Assembly (NCBI GenBank): GCA_022821965.1
Contig: JAJECN010000003.1
Coordinates: 1-42,014, forward strand
Direction: 5' to 3'
DNA from: Candidatus Poribacteria bacterium
GTDB lineage: Bacteria > Poribacteria > WGA-4E > WGA-3G
DNA: 42,014 bases
Positions 26,901 through 33,507 of this stretch are shown here, one piece after another (within the stretch, counting starts at the first letter, position 1; each line of letters starts with the position of its first letter). The position numbers were made by a program, and so were the translations under genes. Below the pieces are notes generated by a model, which saw only the letters and a list, made by a program, of their open reading frames with translations, was not told where the DNA came from and searched no databases.

Positions 26901-27844
26901 GTGGTGCCGCGGGGTATAAGGTTTGGCTTAACGGCGCGTTGGTTCGTGAGAATGATCATAGTGAGTATCACGATTACATGGAATTTTTCCCTGTCACATT
27001 GGAACAAGGGAAAAACGTTCTGCTGGTTGCTATTCGCAATGCGAATTGGGCGTGGAGAGGCTTTTTTGGATTTACCGCTGATGCCGAATATACGGTGTTA
27101 GCACCTAACTCAGGATTTTCGCTTTCCACAGATGCTGCTCGGATTGAGGTCGGCACAAAGTTTACCGCCCACCTCAAGGCAGCGAACGTCACCGATTTAG
27201 CCGGTTGGCAAACAGATATTACCTTTGATCCCACCGTGCTGAAAGCAAAGGAGGTCAGCGAGGGGGATTTTCTTAAACAGGCGGGCGGAGGCACCCGCTT
27301 TGAAAAAGGCACGATTCAGAATAAGCGCGGTAAGATTACCGGTTTAAGTGCCACGAGGGTCTCACGAGGCGGGGCCAGCGGTCAAGGGACACTCCTTTCT
27401 ATCCAATTCACGGCACTCGCAAGGGGGGGGACGCGCGTGACGCTTCGCAATTTCCTGGCCGGTTCGAGTACCAGTAAGCCAATTGCTTCTCCACCTATTG
27501 AAATGTTCATTGTTGTCGAAGGACAACCTGCTGCACCAGTGCTTGTCCCTGAAGATACGACTGTATTCCACAACTATCCAAATCCGTTCAATCCAGAGAC
27601 ATGGATACCTTATCAGTTGGAGCAACCAGCGGACGTGAAGATCACTATCTATGCTGCGGATGGACAGTTAGTTCGGATGTTAAATTTAGGGCATCAGGCT
27701 GCGGGGTATTATATAGGTAGAAGGCGCGCCGCACATTGGGATGGCAAAAACACTGTTGGGGAATCTGTCGCAAGCGGCATCTACTTTTATCGATTGCAGG
27801 CAGACAATTTGTCATTCCTACGAAAGATGGTTATCCTGAAATAG
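23954..27844 (+). CDS. Secreted cytochrome c-like/LRR/cohesin protein with C-terminal sorting-like domain
   Basis: The 1296-residue protein starts seven bases after its neighbour. It has a signal peptide (about 1-24), a CxxCH haem motif (CLNCH, 40-44) in a planctomycete-type cytochrome region, and a second motif CIGCH at 404-408. About 14 leucine-rich repeats cover 560-870. A beta-sandwich region like its neighbour's covers about 880-1045 (TTMLAGGAAGYKVWLNGALV). A cohesin-like domain follows at about 1052-1190 (GTKFTAHLKAANVTDLAGWQ, ITFDPTVLKAKEVSEGDFL). Residues 1205-1296 are the same C-terminal domain as in the preceding protein. The cohesin is the natural partner type for the neighbour's dockerin. 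Haem attachment and electron transfer are inferred from motifs. Confidence 0.9.
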   Translation: MKIVKYLSLIILMSIGLGFGRVSAQQNLAQEAYAIFQQNCLNCHGPSGAFRHDLLIESAADLIASGSVVQGKPDESELYTRLLETDPAKRMPLGQPQPLPVTVIQKIEQWIQAGAPSWESQHDISFITTDTMLTAIQRHLETLDLFDRPYARYFTMTHLYNAGESPETLGDYRAALSKLVNSLSWGFEIIQPQPLGEQETIFYIDLRDYEWDRDNIDAWTQLENVYPYGIEYDAETQAGLHEKLTTLREEMACEVPFIHVDWFLATASLPPLYHDILDLPTTDRELERQLGINVARNLQRARAWRAGFKESGVSRHNRVVERHTSRYGAYWKSYDFAGSAEIQNVFIYPLDFRHDGGEIVFNLPNGLQAYYITDASGNRIDAAPTDIVSNPAASDPTVRTGVSCIGCHAKGIQLFEDEVRAEIEETVNPAYDKDQALRLYVPQAVMDEYLHDDTQHFKAALEATGNVFDRLGKELVERFYDVFQDRPLDASHAAAALGLEAEVLRAKIKENPSLQNLGLVSLLIDEGYVKRDAWTSSFKAVVACLYGGDCVVPETPVSTLNPTLFSDLIPDANLHVVIAEALGKAPDDAITKVDLARLTRLEADGAGITDLTGLAYATKLERIVLRHNAISDLSPLADLISLHDIHLAGNRITNVSPLARLFNVRQLGLEENIITDLSPLKGLVRLRWIGIDGNPISDISPLAGILSLRDLNATRTAISDFSPLAKLLRLQKIAFGDDKSLTTLPSLQGLKALRELEIRHCGISDISGLAELAQLTSLVLNDNLIEDVSPLTGLTGLTDLHLVSNLISDVSPLAKLANLKLLNLSNNVVSDVSSLAGLTRLEHLDLYNNAISDFSPLEKLSEKTSIFSADNPGFPIGGPKITGPWLWVIVPGEGFYEDRDLLARASGGKVTTLKVATDGVTAGAPVGSRVWTSHKIDPVHGNNINKMLDALGAETDGERTDQVVYGSIILDVNQEQRTTMLAGGAAGYKVWLNGALVRENDHSEYHDYMEFFPVTLEQGKNVLLVAIRNANWAWRGFFGFTADAEYTVLAPNSGFSLSTDAARIEVGTKFTAHLKAANVTDLAGWQTDITFDPTVLKAKEVSEGDFLKQAGGGTRFEKGTIQNKRGKITGLSATRVSRGGASGQGTLLSIQFTALARGGTRVTLRNFLAGSSTSKPIASPPIEMFIVVEGQPAAPVLVPEDTTVFHNYPNPFNPETWIPYQLEQPADVKITIYAADGQLVRMLNLGHQAAGYYIGRRRAAHWDGKNTVGESVASGIYFYRLQADNLSFLRKMVILK

Positions 27845-27900
27845 TATCAAATGATTGTTTTATATTTCCTTGCGGTTCGTTGTGGTTATTTTTGTATCTT

Positions 27901-27931
27901 AAACCCCCTAAATCCCCCTTATCAGGGGGAC
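27901..27931. repeat. Repeat copy A: CCCCCTAAATCCCCCTTATC-type hairpin
   Basis: The sequence CCCCCTAAATCCCCCTTATC followed by AGGGGGAC occurs here just after the LRR operon. Its inner part CCCCCT-TATC-AGGGGG is a perfect hairpin. A near-identical copy in the same orientation lies at 28689-28715, the two bracketing the ubiX gene. It may work as a transcript end for the LRR operon, though no T-rich tail follows. Confidence 0.7.
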
Positions 27932-27945
27932 TTTAAGATGGGTGC

Positions 27946-28536
27946 TTATTCTTTCCACCGCTGAATCAGTTTTGTATCTATCCCAAACTGATCTAAGATT
28001 TTTGTGACAATGAAGTTGAGTAGATCGTCCACATTTTTTGGGTAGTGATAGAATCCAGGCATCGCTGGCAACACACAAACCCCCATACGCGACAATTTGA
28101 GCATGTTTTCCAAATGAATCGAACTTAAGGGCGTTTCGCGCGGGACAAGCACAAGTTTGCGATTCTCCTTGATACACACATCTGCAGCACGTTGGATAAG
28201 GTTGCGAGACATACCCCCGGCAATGGAAGCAACGCTCCCCATACTACAAGGTGCTACAATCATCCCTGCAGTTCGGAAAGAACCGCTGGCAATCGGTGCA
28301 GCGATGTCTGATTCATGGTGGTAAATAACGCGTGGCGAAGAAATACCGATGAGCGATTCCAACTCGAAATTGTCAAGGTCAACCTTAATCTGAAGTTCTT
28401 CCAACAAGGCGCGCGCCCCAGATGAAGAAATTGTTAGATGGACCTCGATATCCTCGTGTTTTGTGAGAACCTCAAGCAGACGGACACCATATATCCCTGC
28501 ACTCGCGCCGGTTATCCCTACAATCAATCGTTTCAA
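27946..28536 (-). CDS. ubiX: UbiX-family flavin prenyltransferase
   Basis: UbiX attaches a prenyl group to FMN to make the cofactor used by UbiD-type decarboxylases. The conserved opening is KRLIVGITGASAGIYGVRLLEVL. IVAPCSMGSVASIAGG and LVPRETPLSSIHLENM are the FMN and prenyl-phosphate segments. I chose a TTG start at 28536: AGGGGAG precedes it by about 10 bases, the resulting 196 residues fit the family, and the putative promoter lies inside the longer ATG-initiated frame (ATG at 28617). No UbiD gene is in the window. A UbiA-family gene is 9 kb away and probably unrelated. Confidence 0.85.
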   Translation of the reverse strand: MKRLIVGITGASAGIYGVRLLEVLTKHEDIEVHLTISSSGARALLEELQIKVDLDNFELESLIGISSPRVIYHHESDIAAPIASGSFRTAGMIVAPCSMGSVASIAGGMSRNLIQRAADVCIKENRKLVLVPRETPLSSIHLENMLKLSRMGVCVLPAMPGFYHYPKNVDDLLNFIVTKILDQFGIDTKLIQRWKE

Positions 28537-28606
28537 TTTATTAAATTCTCCCCTAAGAAAATCATACTCAAACTTCAAAAGGTGTGTGCGCTTACGAAGT
28601 ATGCCT

Positions 28607-28634
28607 ATTATATCCATTCCCGATAAAATTTCAA
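28607..28634 (-). promoter_or_regulatory. Putative ubiX promoter
   Basis: On the minus strand TTGAAA (28634-28629), a 16-base spacer and a perfect TATAAT (28612-28607). The -10 box overlaps codons 2-4 of the longer ATG frame, so transcription would begin near 28600, downstream of that ATG. This favours the TTG start at 28536. Confidence 0.5.
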
Positions 28635-28688
28635 GGACAAACCATCTTAATAGGGCTATTTAGTTTTCGGTTTTCTAGCTGACATTAA

Positions 28689-28715
28689 CCCCCTAAATCC
28701 CCCTTATCAGGGGAC
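28689..28715. repeat. Repeat copy B: CCCCCTAAATCCCCCTTATC-type hairpin
   Basis: A direct repeat of the unit at 27901-27931, differing by one G in the right arm. It lies between the divergent ubiX and D-threonine-aldolase-like genes, in a 304-base gap that otherwise holds only their promoters. Confidence 0.7.
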
Positions 28716-28766
28716 TTGAGGTATTTTTTCTGGAGAACTAAATGACCCTAATCTTAACTTGACTGC

Positions 28767-28795
28767 TTGACAGAAAAATGCACAAAGGGTAAATT
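28767..28795 (+). promoter_or_regulatory. Sigma-70-type promoter for the aldolase-like operon
   Basis: A perfect TTGACA (28767-28772), 17 bases, then TAAATT (28790-28795). The start of transcription would be near 28802, about 39 bases upstream of the ATG at 28841, which has a GAGGAAAC ribosome site. Confidence 0.6.
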
Positions 28796-28840
28796 AAGCG
28801 TAGAGATTCATCTGATTACGGTATACACAACGAGGAAACT

Positions 28841-29884
28841 ATGAACATCACTGACTTAGACACACCGACTCTTGTTGCTGATCTGGATGTGCTTGAACGG
28901 AATATCAATGGAATGGCAGCACTCTGCGATCAACTCGGTATTCCACTGCGTGTCCATACCAAGACGCACAAGGTGCCAGAAATCGCTAAGTTGCAAGTCG
29001 CTGCCGGTTCCCAAGGTATCACCTGTCAGAAGTTAGGCGAGGCGGAGGTGATGGTGGATGCTGGCGTTGATAACATCCTTATCCCGTACAACATCGTCGG
29101 GAAACCGAAACTGAAGCGATTGACAGCACTTACAAAACGTGCCAAGGTTATCGTTGCCCTCGATTCAGCAGAGACGGCAACCGGTATCTCCCAACAAGCC
29201 ATTGCTGATGACTGTGTTGTGCCTGTTATCGTGGAACTCGATACCGGCAGTGGACGCTGTGGTGTGCAATCACCCCAAAAAGCACAACGCCTCGCACAAC
29301 AAATTATGAAAATGCAAGGCATCGACTTCCAAGGCATGATGACATATCCGAGCAATCTCCGAGCGAAGCCGTTTATCGAAGAAACGCTTGACCTGCTCTC
29401 AAGTGATGGAATTCCCGTGAACATCATCAGCGGTGGCGGCACAGGTTCGGAGGCAGCATCAAAAGAGATCGGCTGCACGGAAACCCGTAGCGGTTCTTAT
29501 GTCTACGAAGGCATGACCCGAATCGGAAATTCTGAAATGCTAACGCCTGAAAGATGTGTGCTGCGTGTCATCACAACCGTTGTCAGCACGCCGACACCAG
29601 AACGAATTATTATTGATGGTGGGATGAAGACTTTCGCCAGTTATCCACCAACACCTTATGGATATATCATTGAACATCCCGATGCGAAGATTTATGGAAT
29701 GTCGGTTGAACATGGACATGTCAATGTTAGTGAATGTTCACACCGATTTAAGGTTGGGGAACAACTCTCGGTTATCCCGCTACACCAAGGGATGACAAGT
29801 AATCTCCACGATGAACTGATATGCGTGAGAGATAATAAGGTTGAGGCAATCTGGAAAATCGCGGGCAGGGGCCGCGTAAAGTAA
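28841..29884 (+). CDS. D-threonine aldolase/D-serine dehydratase-like PLP enzyme
   Basis: The 347-residue protein belongs to the fold-type III (alanine-racemase-like) PLP family that includes D-threonine aldolase and D-serine dehydratase. The active-site motif RVHTKTHK places the PLP lysine at Lys41, and LDTPTLVADLDVLERNI opens the barrel domain. A His/Cys metal site is expected in the C-terminal domain, where SVEHGHVNVSE and VIPLHQGMTSNLHDEL contain the likely ligands. It may cleave or deaminate a beta-hydroxy D-amino acid. It is followed after 13 bases by the dioxygenase-like gene, and the three genes probably form one transcript. Exact substrate unknown. Confidence 0.85.
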   Translation: MNITDLDTPTLVADLDVLERNINGMAALCDQLGIPLRVHTKTHKVPEIAKLQVAAGSQGITCQKLGEAEVMVDAGVDNILIPYNIVGKPKLKRLTALTKRAKVIVALDSAETATGISQQAIADDCVVPVIVELDTGSGRCGVQSPQKAQRLAQQIMKMQGIDFQGMMTYPSNLRAKPFIEETLDLLSSDGIPVNIISGGGTGSEAASKEIGCTETRSGSYVYEGMTRIGNSEMLTPERCVLRVITTVVSTPTPERIIIDGGMKTFASYPPTPYGYIIEHPDAKIYGMSVEHGHVNVSECSHRFKVGEQLSVIPLHQGMTSNLHDELICVRDNKVEAIWKIAGRGRVK

Positions 29885-29897
29885 CGGGAGGAAAATC

Positions 29898-30614
29898 ATG
29901 ATTCTACCAACACCGGCAGAAAAGAAACAGTGGGAAGAAGAAGGGTATCTCGTCTTTGAGAACGCAATTCAAGGAGAAGACCTCAAACGACTCCAAACCG
30001 CTTTCGACCATTGGGCAGACGCATGCAAGGAAGAATGGCTGGACAGAGTCGAAGCGGGGGATGCCGTTGCGACCTTCTATGATATCCCAAATCCGCTTGA
30101 AAAAGATCCTATCTTTATTGATATTATCGACTATCCAAGCTACTATGGTGCGTTGATGGAGTTCACCGACCACGATCTGATTCTATTGGGTCCACAAGTT
30201 CGGACGGTGGCACCGTGGCCCGTGAGCTATACCGGATGGCATCCCGATGTGGGATATGACAACCCGCTCCACATCAAGGTACAAATCTACGTCAACGATG
30301 TCGAACAGGGAGGTGGGGAATTCGGCTTTGTGCCGGGCAGTCATAAACCGGGTTCAGGTCCGTACACGCGTCCGATGCGGCAAGAGAGTATGACCGGACA
30401 CAAAACCTTTCCGGGTAAAGCAGGTACGGCGATCATGTTCAATTCGTGTGGCTGGCACGTTTCGATGGACAATCATTCCGATACACCGCGTAAATCAATT
30501 ATTCTGATTTACGAAAAACGAACCCCCGGACGTATTGGACCGCAACAGTATGCTTCTATCTCGGAATACTGCCAAACCCCGGAACGTCGCAAATTGTTTA
30601 GTTTGGACGGCTAA
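29898..30614 (+). CDS. Phytanoyl-CoA dioxygenase (PhyH)-family protein
   Basis: This is a 238-residue Fe(II)/2-oxoglutarate oxygenase-like protein. The metal triad is visible: His115 and Asp117 in GWHPDVG and His187 in CGWHVSMDN. Arg198 in PRKSIIL is placed to bind 2-oxoglutarate. EFGFVPGSHKPGSGPYT is the usual conserved loop before the third ligand. The start has GGGAGG six bases upstream. Members hydroxylate varied small molecules and many have no known substrate. The context of an aldolase-like enzyme and an amidohydrolase suggests a catabolic route for a hydroxylated small metabolite, which is inference. Confidence 0.88.
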   Translation: MILPTPAEKKQWEEEGYLVFENAIQGEDLKRLQTAFDHWADACKEEWLDRVEAGDAVATFYDIPNPLEKDPIFIDIIDYPSYYGALMEFTDHDLILLGPQVRTVAPWPVSYTGWHPDVGYDNPLHIKVQIYVNDVEQGGGEFGFVPGSHKPGSGPYTRPMRQESMTGHKTFPGKAGTAIMFNSCGWHVSMDNHSDTPRKSIILIYEKRTPGRIGPQQYASISEYCQTPERRKLFSLDG

Positions 30615-30633
30615 TCAAAGGAAGGTTATCATA

Positions 30634-31527
30634 ATGCCACGAATCGATGCACATCTGCACGTATTCACAAAAGCCTCCTCCGAGTTTCCACGGGAGATAT
30701 CAGACGTTTGGCCCGCAGAACGGGAAGAACCTGTCGAAAAGCTGTTAGGCGAAATGGAGAAACACCAGATCGATCAGGCAGTTCTTGTCCAGATGGCGGG
30801 CGCGAGCATAGAAAACCATCGTTACTTGCTACGCTGTCTCAAGGAGTATCCAAACCGATTTCTGGGAATTGGATTGGTGCCAGAGGGACATCCGAACCCC
30901 ACCGACCACATGGCGGAACTCACAGATAACACTGGGATTATCGGATTCCGATTTTCTACATTTGGGGGACCGCGCGATATTTTTGCGAAGATGGATGTCC
31001 GCGAGTTCGCGGCGTATCCGATCTGGAAGTGCGCTGCCGAACGCGATTATGTCCTGTGGCTCTATCCAAACGCCATCAATGCACATCTCCTGCCATACCT
31101 GGTCCAAGAATTCCCACAGGTTCGTGTTGTGCTAAATCATCTTGCCGTGTGTCCTGGAAACGGCAAATTCAGCTGGGACGAATTCGGGAGACCGCAGATA
31201 CAGGTGACAGGTTACAACCTCACCATGCACACCACCTATCGACTCGCCCGCTTTGAAAATGTTAATGTACACCTCTCCGGTCAGTACGCCTTTAGTCAAG
31301 AAGAATTCCCCTATAAAGATTTGGCAGGATGGCACCGGGGTCTTCTGAGCGGCTTTGGGGTAAAGCGATTGATGTGGGCAACCGATTTTCCATGGATATT
31401 AGAAGAACCGGGGTATGGGAAACTGACTACGGTTATAGAAGAATTACTACCGGATCTATCTGAAGCGGAACTGGCAGACATTATGGGAGGAAATGCGAAA
31501 CGGATTTTACGGTTCCCTAATCTGTAA
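30634..31527 (+). CDS. Amidohydrolase-family (TIM-barrel) hydrolase
   Basis: The start at 30634 gives 297 residues. It is preferred over 30535 because the latter would overlap the dioxygenase gene by 80 bases, and because AAAGGAAGG precedes this ATG. RIDAHLHVF carries the two first-strand His ligands. VVLNHLAVCPGNGKFSWDEF and MWATDFPWI hold the expected later His and Asp. The group (amidohydrolase 2) includes lactonases and decarboxylases of aromatic or sugar-acid pathways. It is the third gene of the operon, and loss or addition of a carboxylate or lactone ring is a reasonable but unproven guess. Confidence 0.85.
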   Translation: MPRIDAHLHVFTKASSEFPREISDVWPAEREEPVEKLLGEMEKHQIDQAVLVQMAGASIENHRYLLRCLKEYPNRFLGIGLVPEGHPNPTDHMAELTDNTGIIGFRFSTFGGPRDIFAKMDVREFAAYPIWKCAAERDYVLWLYPNAINAHLLPYLVQEFPQVRVVLNHLAVCPGNGKFSWDEFGRPQIQVTGYNLTMHTTYRLARFENVNVHLSGQYAFSQEEFPYKDLAGWHRGLLSGFGVKRLMWATDFPWILEEPGYGKLTTVIEELLPDLSEAELADIMGGNAKRILRFPNL

Positions 31528-31539
31528 AAAGGAAGCAGC

Positions 31540-31926
31540 TCAGAATCTATTTCCGGCTTGAAACGCAAACGCACTCTCGATCTGCTCAAGTTTTAACAAC
31601 TCAAGCTGGGGAGACAAATGAATTGCGATAACATCAAAACGGCACGGCGCGTCTAAAAGATTCTGGGCTTGCAGATATGCCAAAGCAACCTTGGAGATCT
31701 GTCGCTGCTTCTGTAGAGTTACAGCTGCTTGGGGTAACCCAAATTTGAGGTTCCGTCGCGTTTTCACTTCCACAAAAACAGTGAATTCCCCATCCCGTAC
31801 GATGATATCTATCTCGCCGCGTAGTGCCCGATAATTCCGTGCGAGGATTTCACATCCACGTGCCTTGAGATGCTTCATTGCGAACGCCTCACCAATTTTT
31901 GCGATATTCAAGCGTGAACAATCCAT
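31540..31926 (-). CDS. yraN: YraN/UPF0102-family nuclease-like protein
   Basis: The 128-residue protein has the UPF0102 core: EAFAMKHLKARGCEILARNYR at about 11-31, then GEIDIIVRDGEFTVFVEVKTRR (about 37-58). The latter holds the GEIDIV...FVEVK pattern of restriction-endonuclease-like folds. YraN commonly follows rnhB in bacterial operons, as here. A processing or repair role is often suggested but not established. The start is preceded by TAGGAGAG about 14 bases away. It converges with the amidohydrolase gene, 12 bases apart at the stops. Confidence 0.9.
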   Translation of the reverse strand: MDCSRLNIAKIGEAFAMKHLKARGCEILARNYRALRGEIDIIVRDGEFTVFVEVKTRRNLKFGLPQAAVTLQKQRQISKVALAYLQAQNLLDAPCRFDVIAIHLSPQLELLKLEQIESAFAFQAGNRF

Positions 31927-31971
31927 TTAGGTTTTTCGTTCTCTCCTAAGCGTATACAGGCTTATAGTAGA

Positions 31972-32172
31972 TTTTGTAATTACTTATACACTCAGCATCG
32001 GTGCGGTTAGGAATGCAGATCGCGGGAAACACCCCAGCAAAAACACCCCCCTTTATCCTCCCTTATCCCCCTTCCCAGTAACGGGTGGGGACCCCGGGGG
32101 CAGGTGAGTACACCGCAAAACCGCACCTACCAGGGGTTGAAAGTGTGTATTTATTTTTGGAATTTACTATAA
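31972..32172. repeat. MITE-like element overlapping the rnhB 3' end
   Basis: TTATAGTAGATTTTGTAATT (about 31972-31991) is an imperfect inverted copy of the right end, whose complement reads TTATAGTAAATTCC (about 32172-32159). GGTGCGGTT occurs inward of each end in inverted orientation (about 32000-32008 and 32118-32126). Similar ends bound the 76-base unit at 10455-10530. The right end overlaps the last codons of rnhB (SKFQK and stop). The 225-base gap to yraN holds only this element, with a G/C-rich run (CCCCCTT, GGGGACCCCGGGGG). Confidence 0.4.
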
Positions 32173-32768
32173 TCATCCGGCAGGAGTTTAAAGGTGCGAC
32201 GATGAATCTCGGACGCACCAAATTGGGCAATTGCTTGTCGATGTTGTGAGGTAGGATAGCCTTTGTGTTTCGGGAATCCGTAGTTCGGATAGCTACGATC
32301 AGCTTCAATCATAAGCCGGTCGCGAGTGGTTTTGGCGATAATGGAGGCTGCGGCGATAGAATAACTTCGGCTATCACCTTTCGGAATTGCTTCGCCCGCA
32401 ATACCCGTCGCGGGTAAATTCAAGCCGTCAACGAGCAGATAATCGGGTTGTGAGGTTAGTTTTTCGACCGCTTCCTGCATCGCTAACAGCGTCGCTTGAA
32501 GGACATTTGAACGATCAATAATTTGATGATCCGCGGCACCGACACCTACAGACACAGCAACGTCGTGGATTTCGTCAAATAAACGGGCACGTTGCTTTGG
32601 AGATAATTGCTTTGAATCTTTCAGGCCTTTGATGTCGCAGCGAATCGGTAAGATGACTGCAGCAGCAATGACGGGACCCGCCAGAGCACCTCTGCCCGCC
32701 TCGTCAATGCCTGCAATCCGTTTGTAGCCGCTTCGTTGGCAAGCGAGCTCAAAAACATTCATCTCCAT
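32151..32768 (-). CDS. rnhB: Ribonuclease HII
   Basis: From the ATG at 32768 the product is 205 residues, the usual length. DEAGRGALAGPVIAAAV holds the first active-site carboxylates. SIAAASIIAKTTRDRLM and YGFPKHKGYPTSQH are the other conserved blocks. The enzyme removes RNA from RNA-DNA hybrids and single ribonucleotides. An upstream in-frame ATG (32930) would run back through rplS and is rejected: rplS ends at 32773, four bases before this start. The last six residues lie within an inverted-repeat element, so the natural C-terminus may have been replaced. The core motifs are unaffected. Confidence 0.92.
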   Translation of the reverse strand: MEMNVFELACQRSGYKRIAGIDEAGRGALAGPVIAAAVILPIRCDIKGLKDSKQLSPKQRARLFDEIHDVAVSVGVGAADHQIIDRSNVLQATLLAMQEAVEKLTSQPDYLLVDGLNLPATGIAGEAIPKGDSRSYSIAAASIIAKTTRDRLMIEADRSYPNYGFPKHKGYPTSQHRQAIAQFGASEIHRRTFKLLPDDYSKFQK

Positions 32769-32772
32769 CAGG

Positions 32773-33117
32773 TTATCTTCTGCGTTCTCTAACGCGTGCG
32801 GATCTTCCAGTGCGCTCACGCAGGTAATACAATTTCGCGCGTCGAACAGCACCGTATCGAACAACCTGAATGCTCTCAATATTGGGTGAATGGAGCGGGA
32901 ACGTTCTTTCACTTCCAGCACCGAACGCAACGCGTCGAACCGTAAATGTTTCTTTCAATCCACCATGGTGGCGACGAATCACGGTTCCCTCGTAAGCCTG
33001 AATTCTTTCCTTCTGTCCTTCTCGGATACGGGTGTTCACTTTGACAATATCTCCAGGTCCAAACTCAGGAATGTCGCTCTTCATATATTGATTTTCAACA
33101 GATTCAATTAAGTTCAT
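32773..33117 (-). CDS. rplS: 50S ribosomal protein L19
   Basis: The start at 33117 (ATG, with CGGAGGAATAATAAG before it) gives 114 residues, standard for L19. The conserved [14 protein letters not shown] and [11 protein letters not shown] segments, then TFTVRR...[16 protein letters not shown] and [13 protein letters not shown], are all present. L19 sits at the 30S-50S interface. The gene belongs to the ffh-rpsP-khpA-trmD-rplS-rnhB operon. A 390-base insertion-rich stretch separates it from trmD, unusual because these genes are normally close together. Confidence 0.97.
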   Translation of the reverse strand: MNLIESVENQYMKSDIPEFGPGDIVKVNTRIREGQKERIQAYEGTVIRRHHGGLKETFTVRRVAFGAGSERTFPLHSPNIESIQVVRYGAVRRAKLYYLRERTGRSARVRERRR

Positions 33118-33159
33118 CTTATTATTCCTCCGTAATATAATATAAGTTCTGCTATATCC

Positions 33160-33350
33160 TTGATATACTAAACTTTGGACAATTTTTTTTAATTCTATAA
33201 ACATTCCGCCCCTCTGGGGCTGCGCTTTGGTGGCTTTGCGTTTATTTTTCTGCGAGTTGCATTTGTGTGGGAAACTTTGAGAAAAATAAGAATGCTTTGA
33301 AAACTGGGCATGAACCCGATAGAAATTGTCCAAACTATAGTTGATATAGA
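33160..33350. repeat. Inverted-repeat element 1 upstream of rplS
   Basis: TTTGGACAATTT at 33174-33185 has an exact inverted partner at 33323-33334 (AAATTGTCCAAA). Flanking GATATACTAAAC and CTATAGTTGATAT extend the match loosely. The inner part has no gene. It fits a small non-autonomous element or a decayed repeat. Confidence 0.5.
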
Positions 33351-33371
33351 TTACAAGTCCTTAAAGACCTG

Positions 33372-33491
33372 ATACCATTTCTAAAAGTTTATATCGCATT
33401 AACCGCCCTTTAGTGCACAGACTAACAGTCTATGCTACAAGGGAACACAAACTAAAAGTTTGTGCTACAATTTCAATCAGAAATGGTATAA
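33372..33491. repeat. Inverted-repeat element 2 (120 bases) upstream of rplS
   Basis: ATACCATTTCT (33372-33382) and its exact complement AGAAATGGTAT (33481-33491) bound the unit. Inside are two hairpins: GCACAGACTAACAGTCTATGC (33415-33435) and CACAAACTAAAAGTTTGTG (33446-33464), each followed by CTACAA. The symmetry is that of a MITE with internal palindromes. Together with the previous element it fills the 390-base gap between trmD and rplS. Confidence 0.6.
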
Positions 33492-33507
33492 GAATCAAAT
33501 TTTTAGT

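Noticed and set aside
30535-30634. Longer start for the amidohydrolase
   Set aside because: The extension lies within the dioxygenase gene and has no similarity. The ATG at 30634 has a good ribosome site.
32769-32930. Longer start for rnhB
   Set aside because: It runs through the rplS coding region. The ATG at 32768 gives the standard length.
33118-33333. Longer start for rplS
   Set aside because: The extra 72 codons cross an inverted-repeat element. The ATG at 33117 has GGAGG and gives the standard 114 residues.
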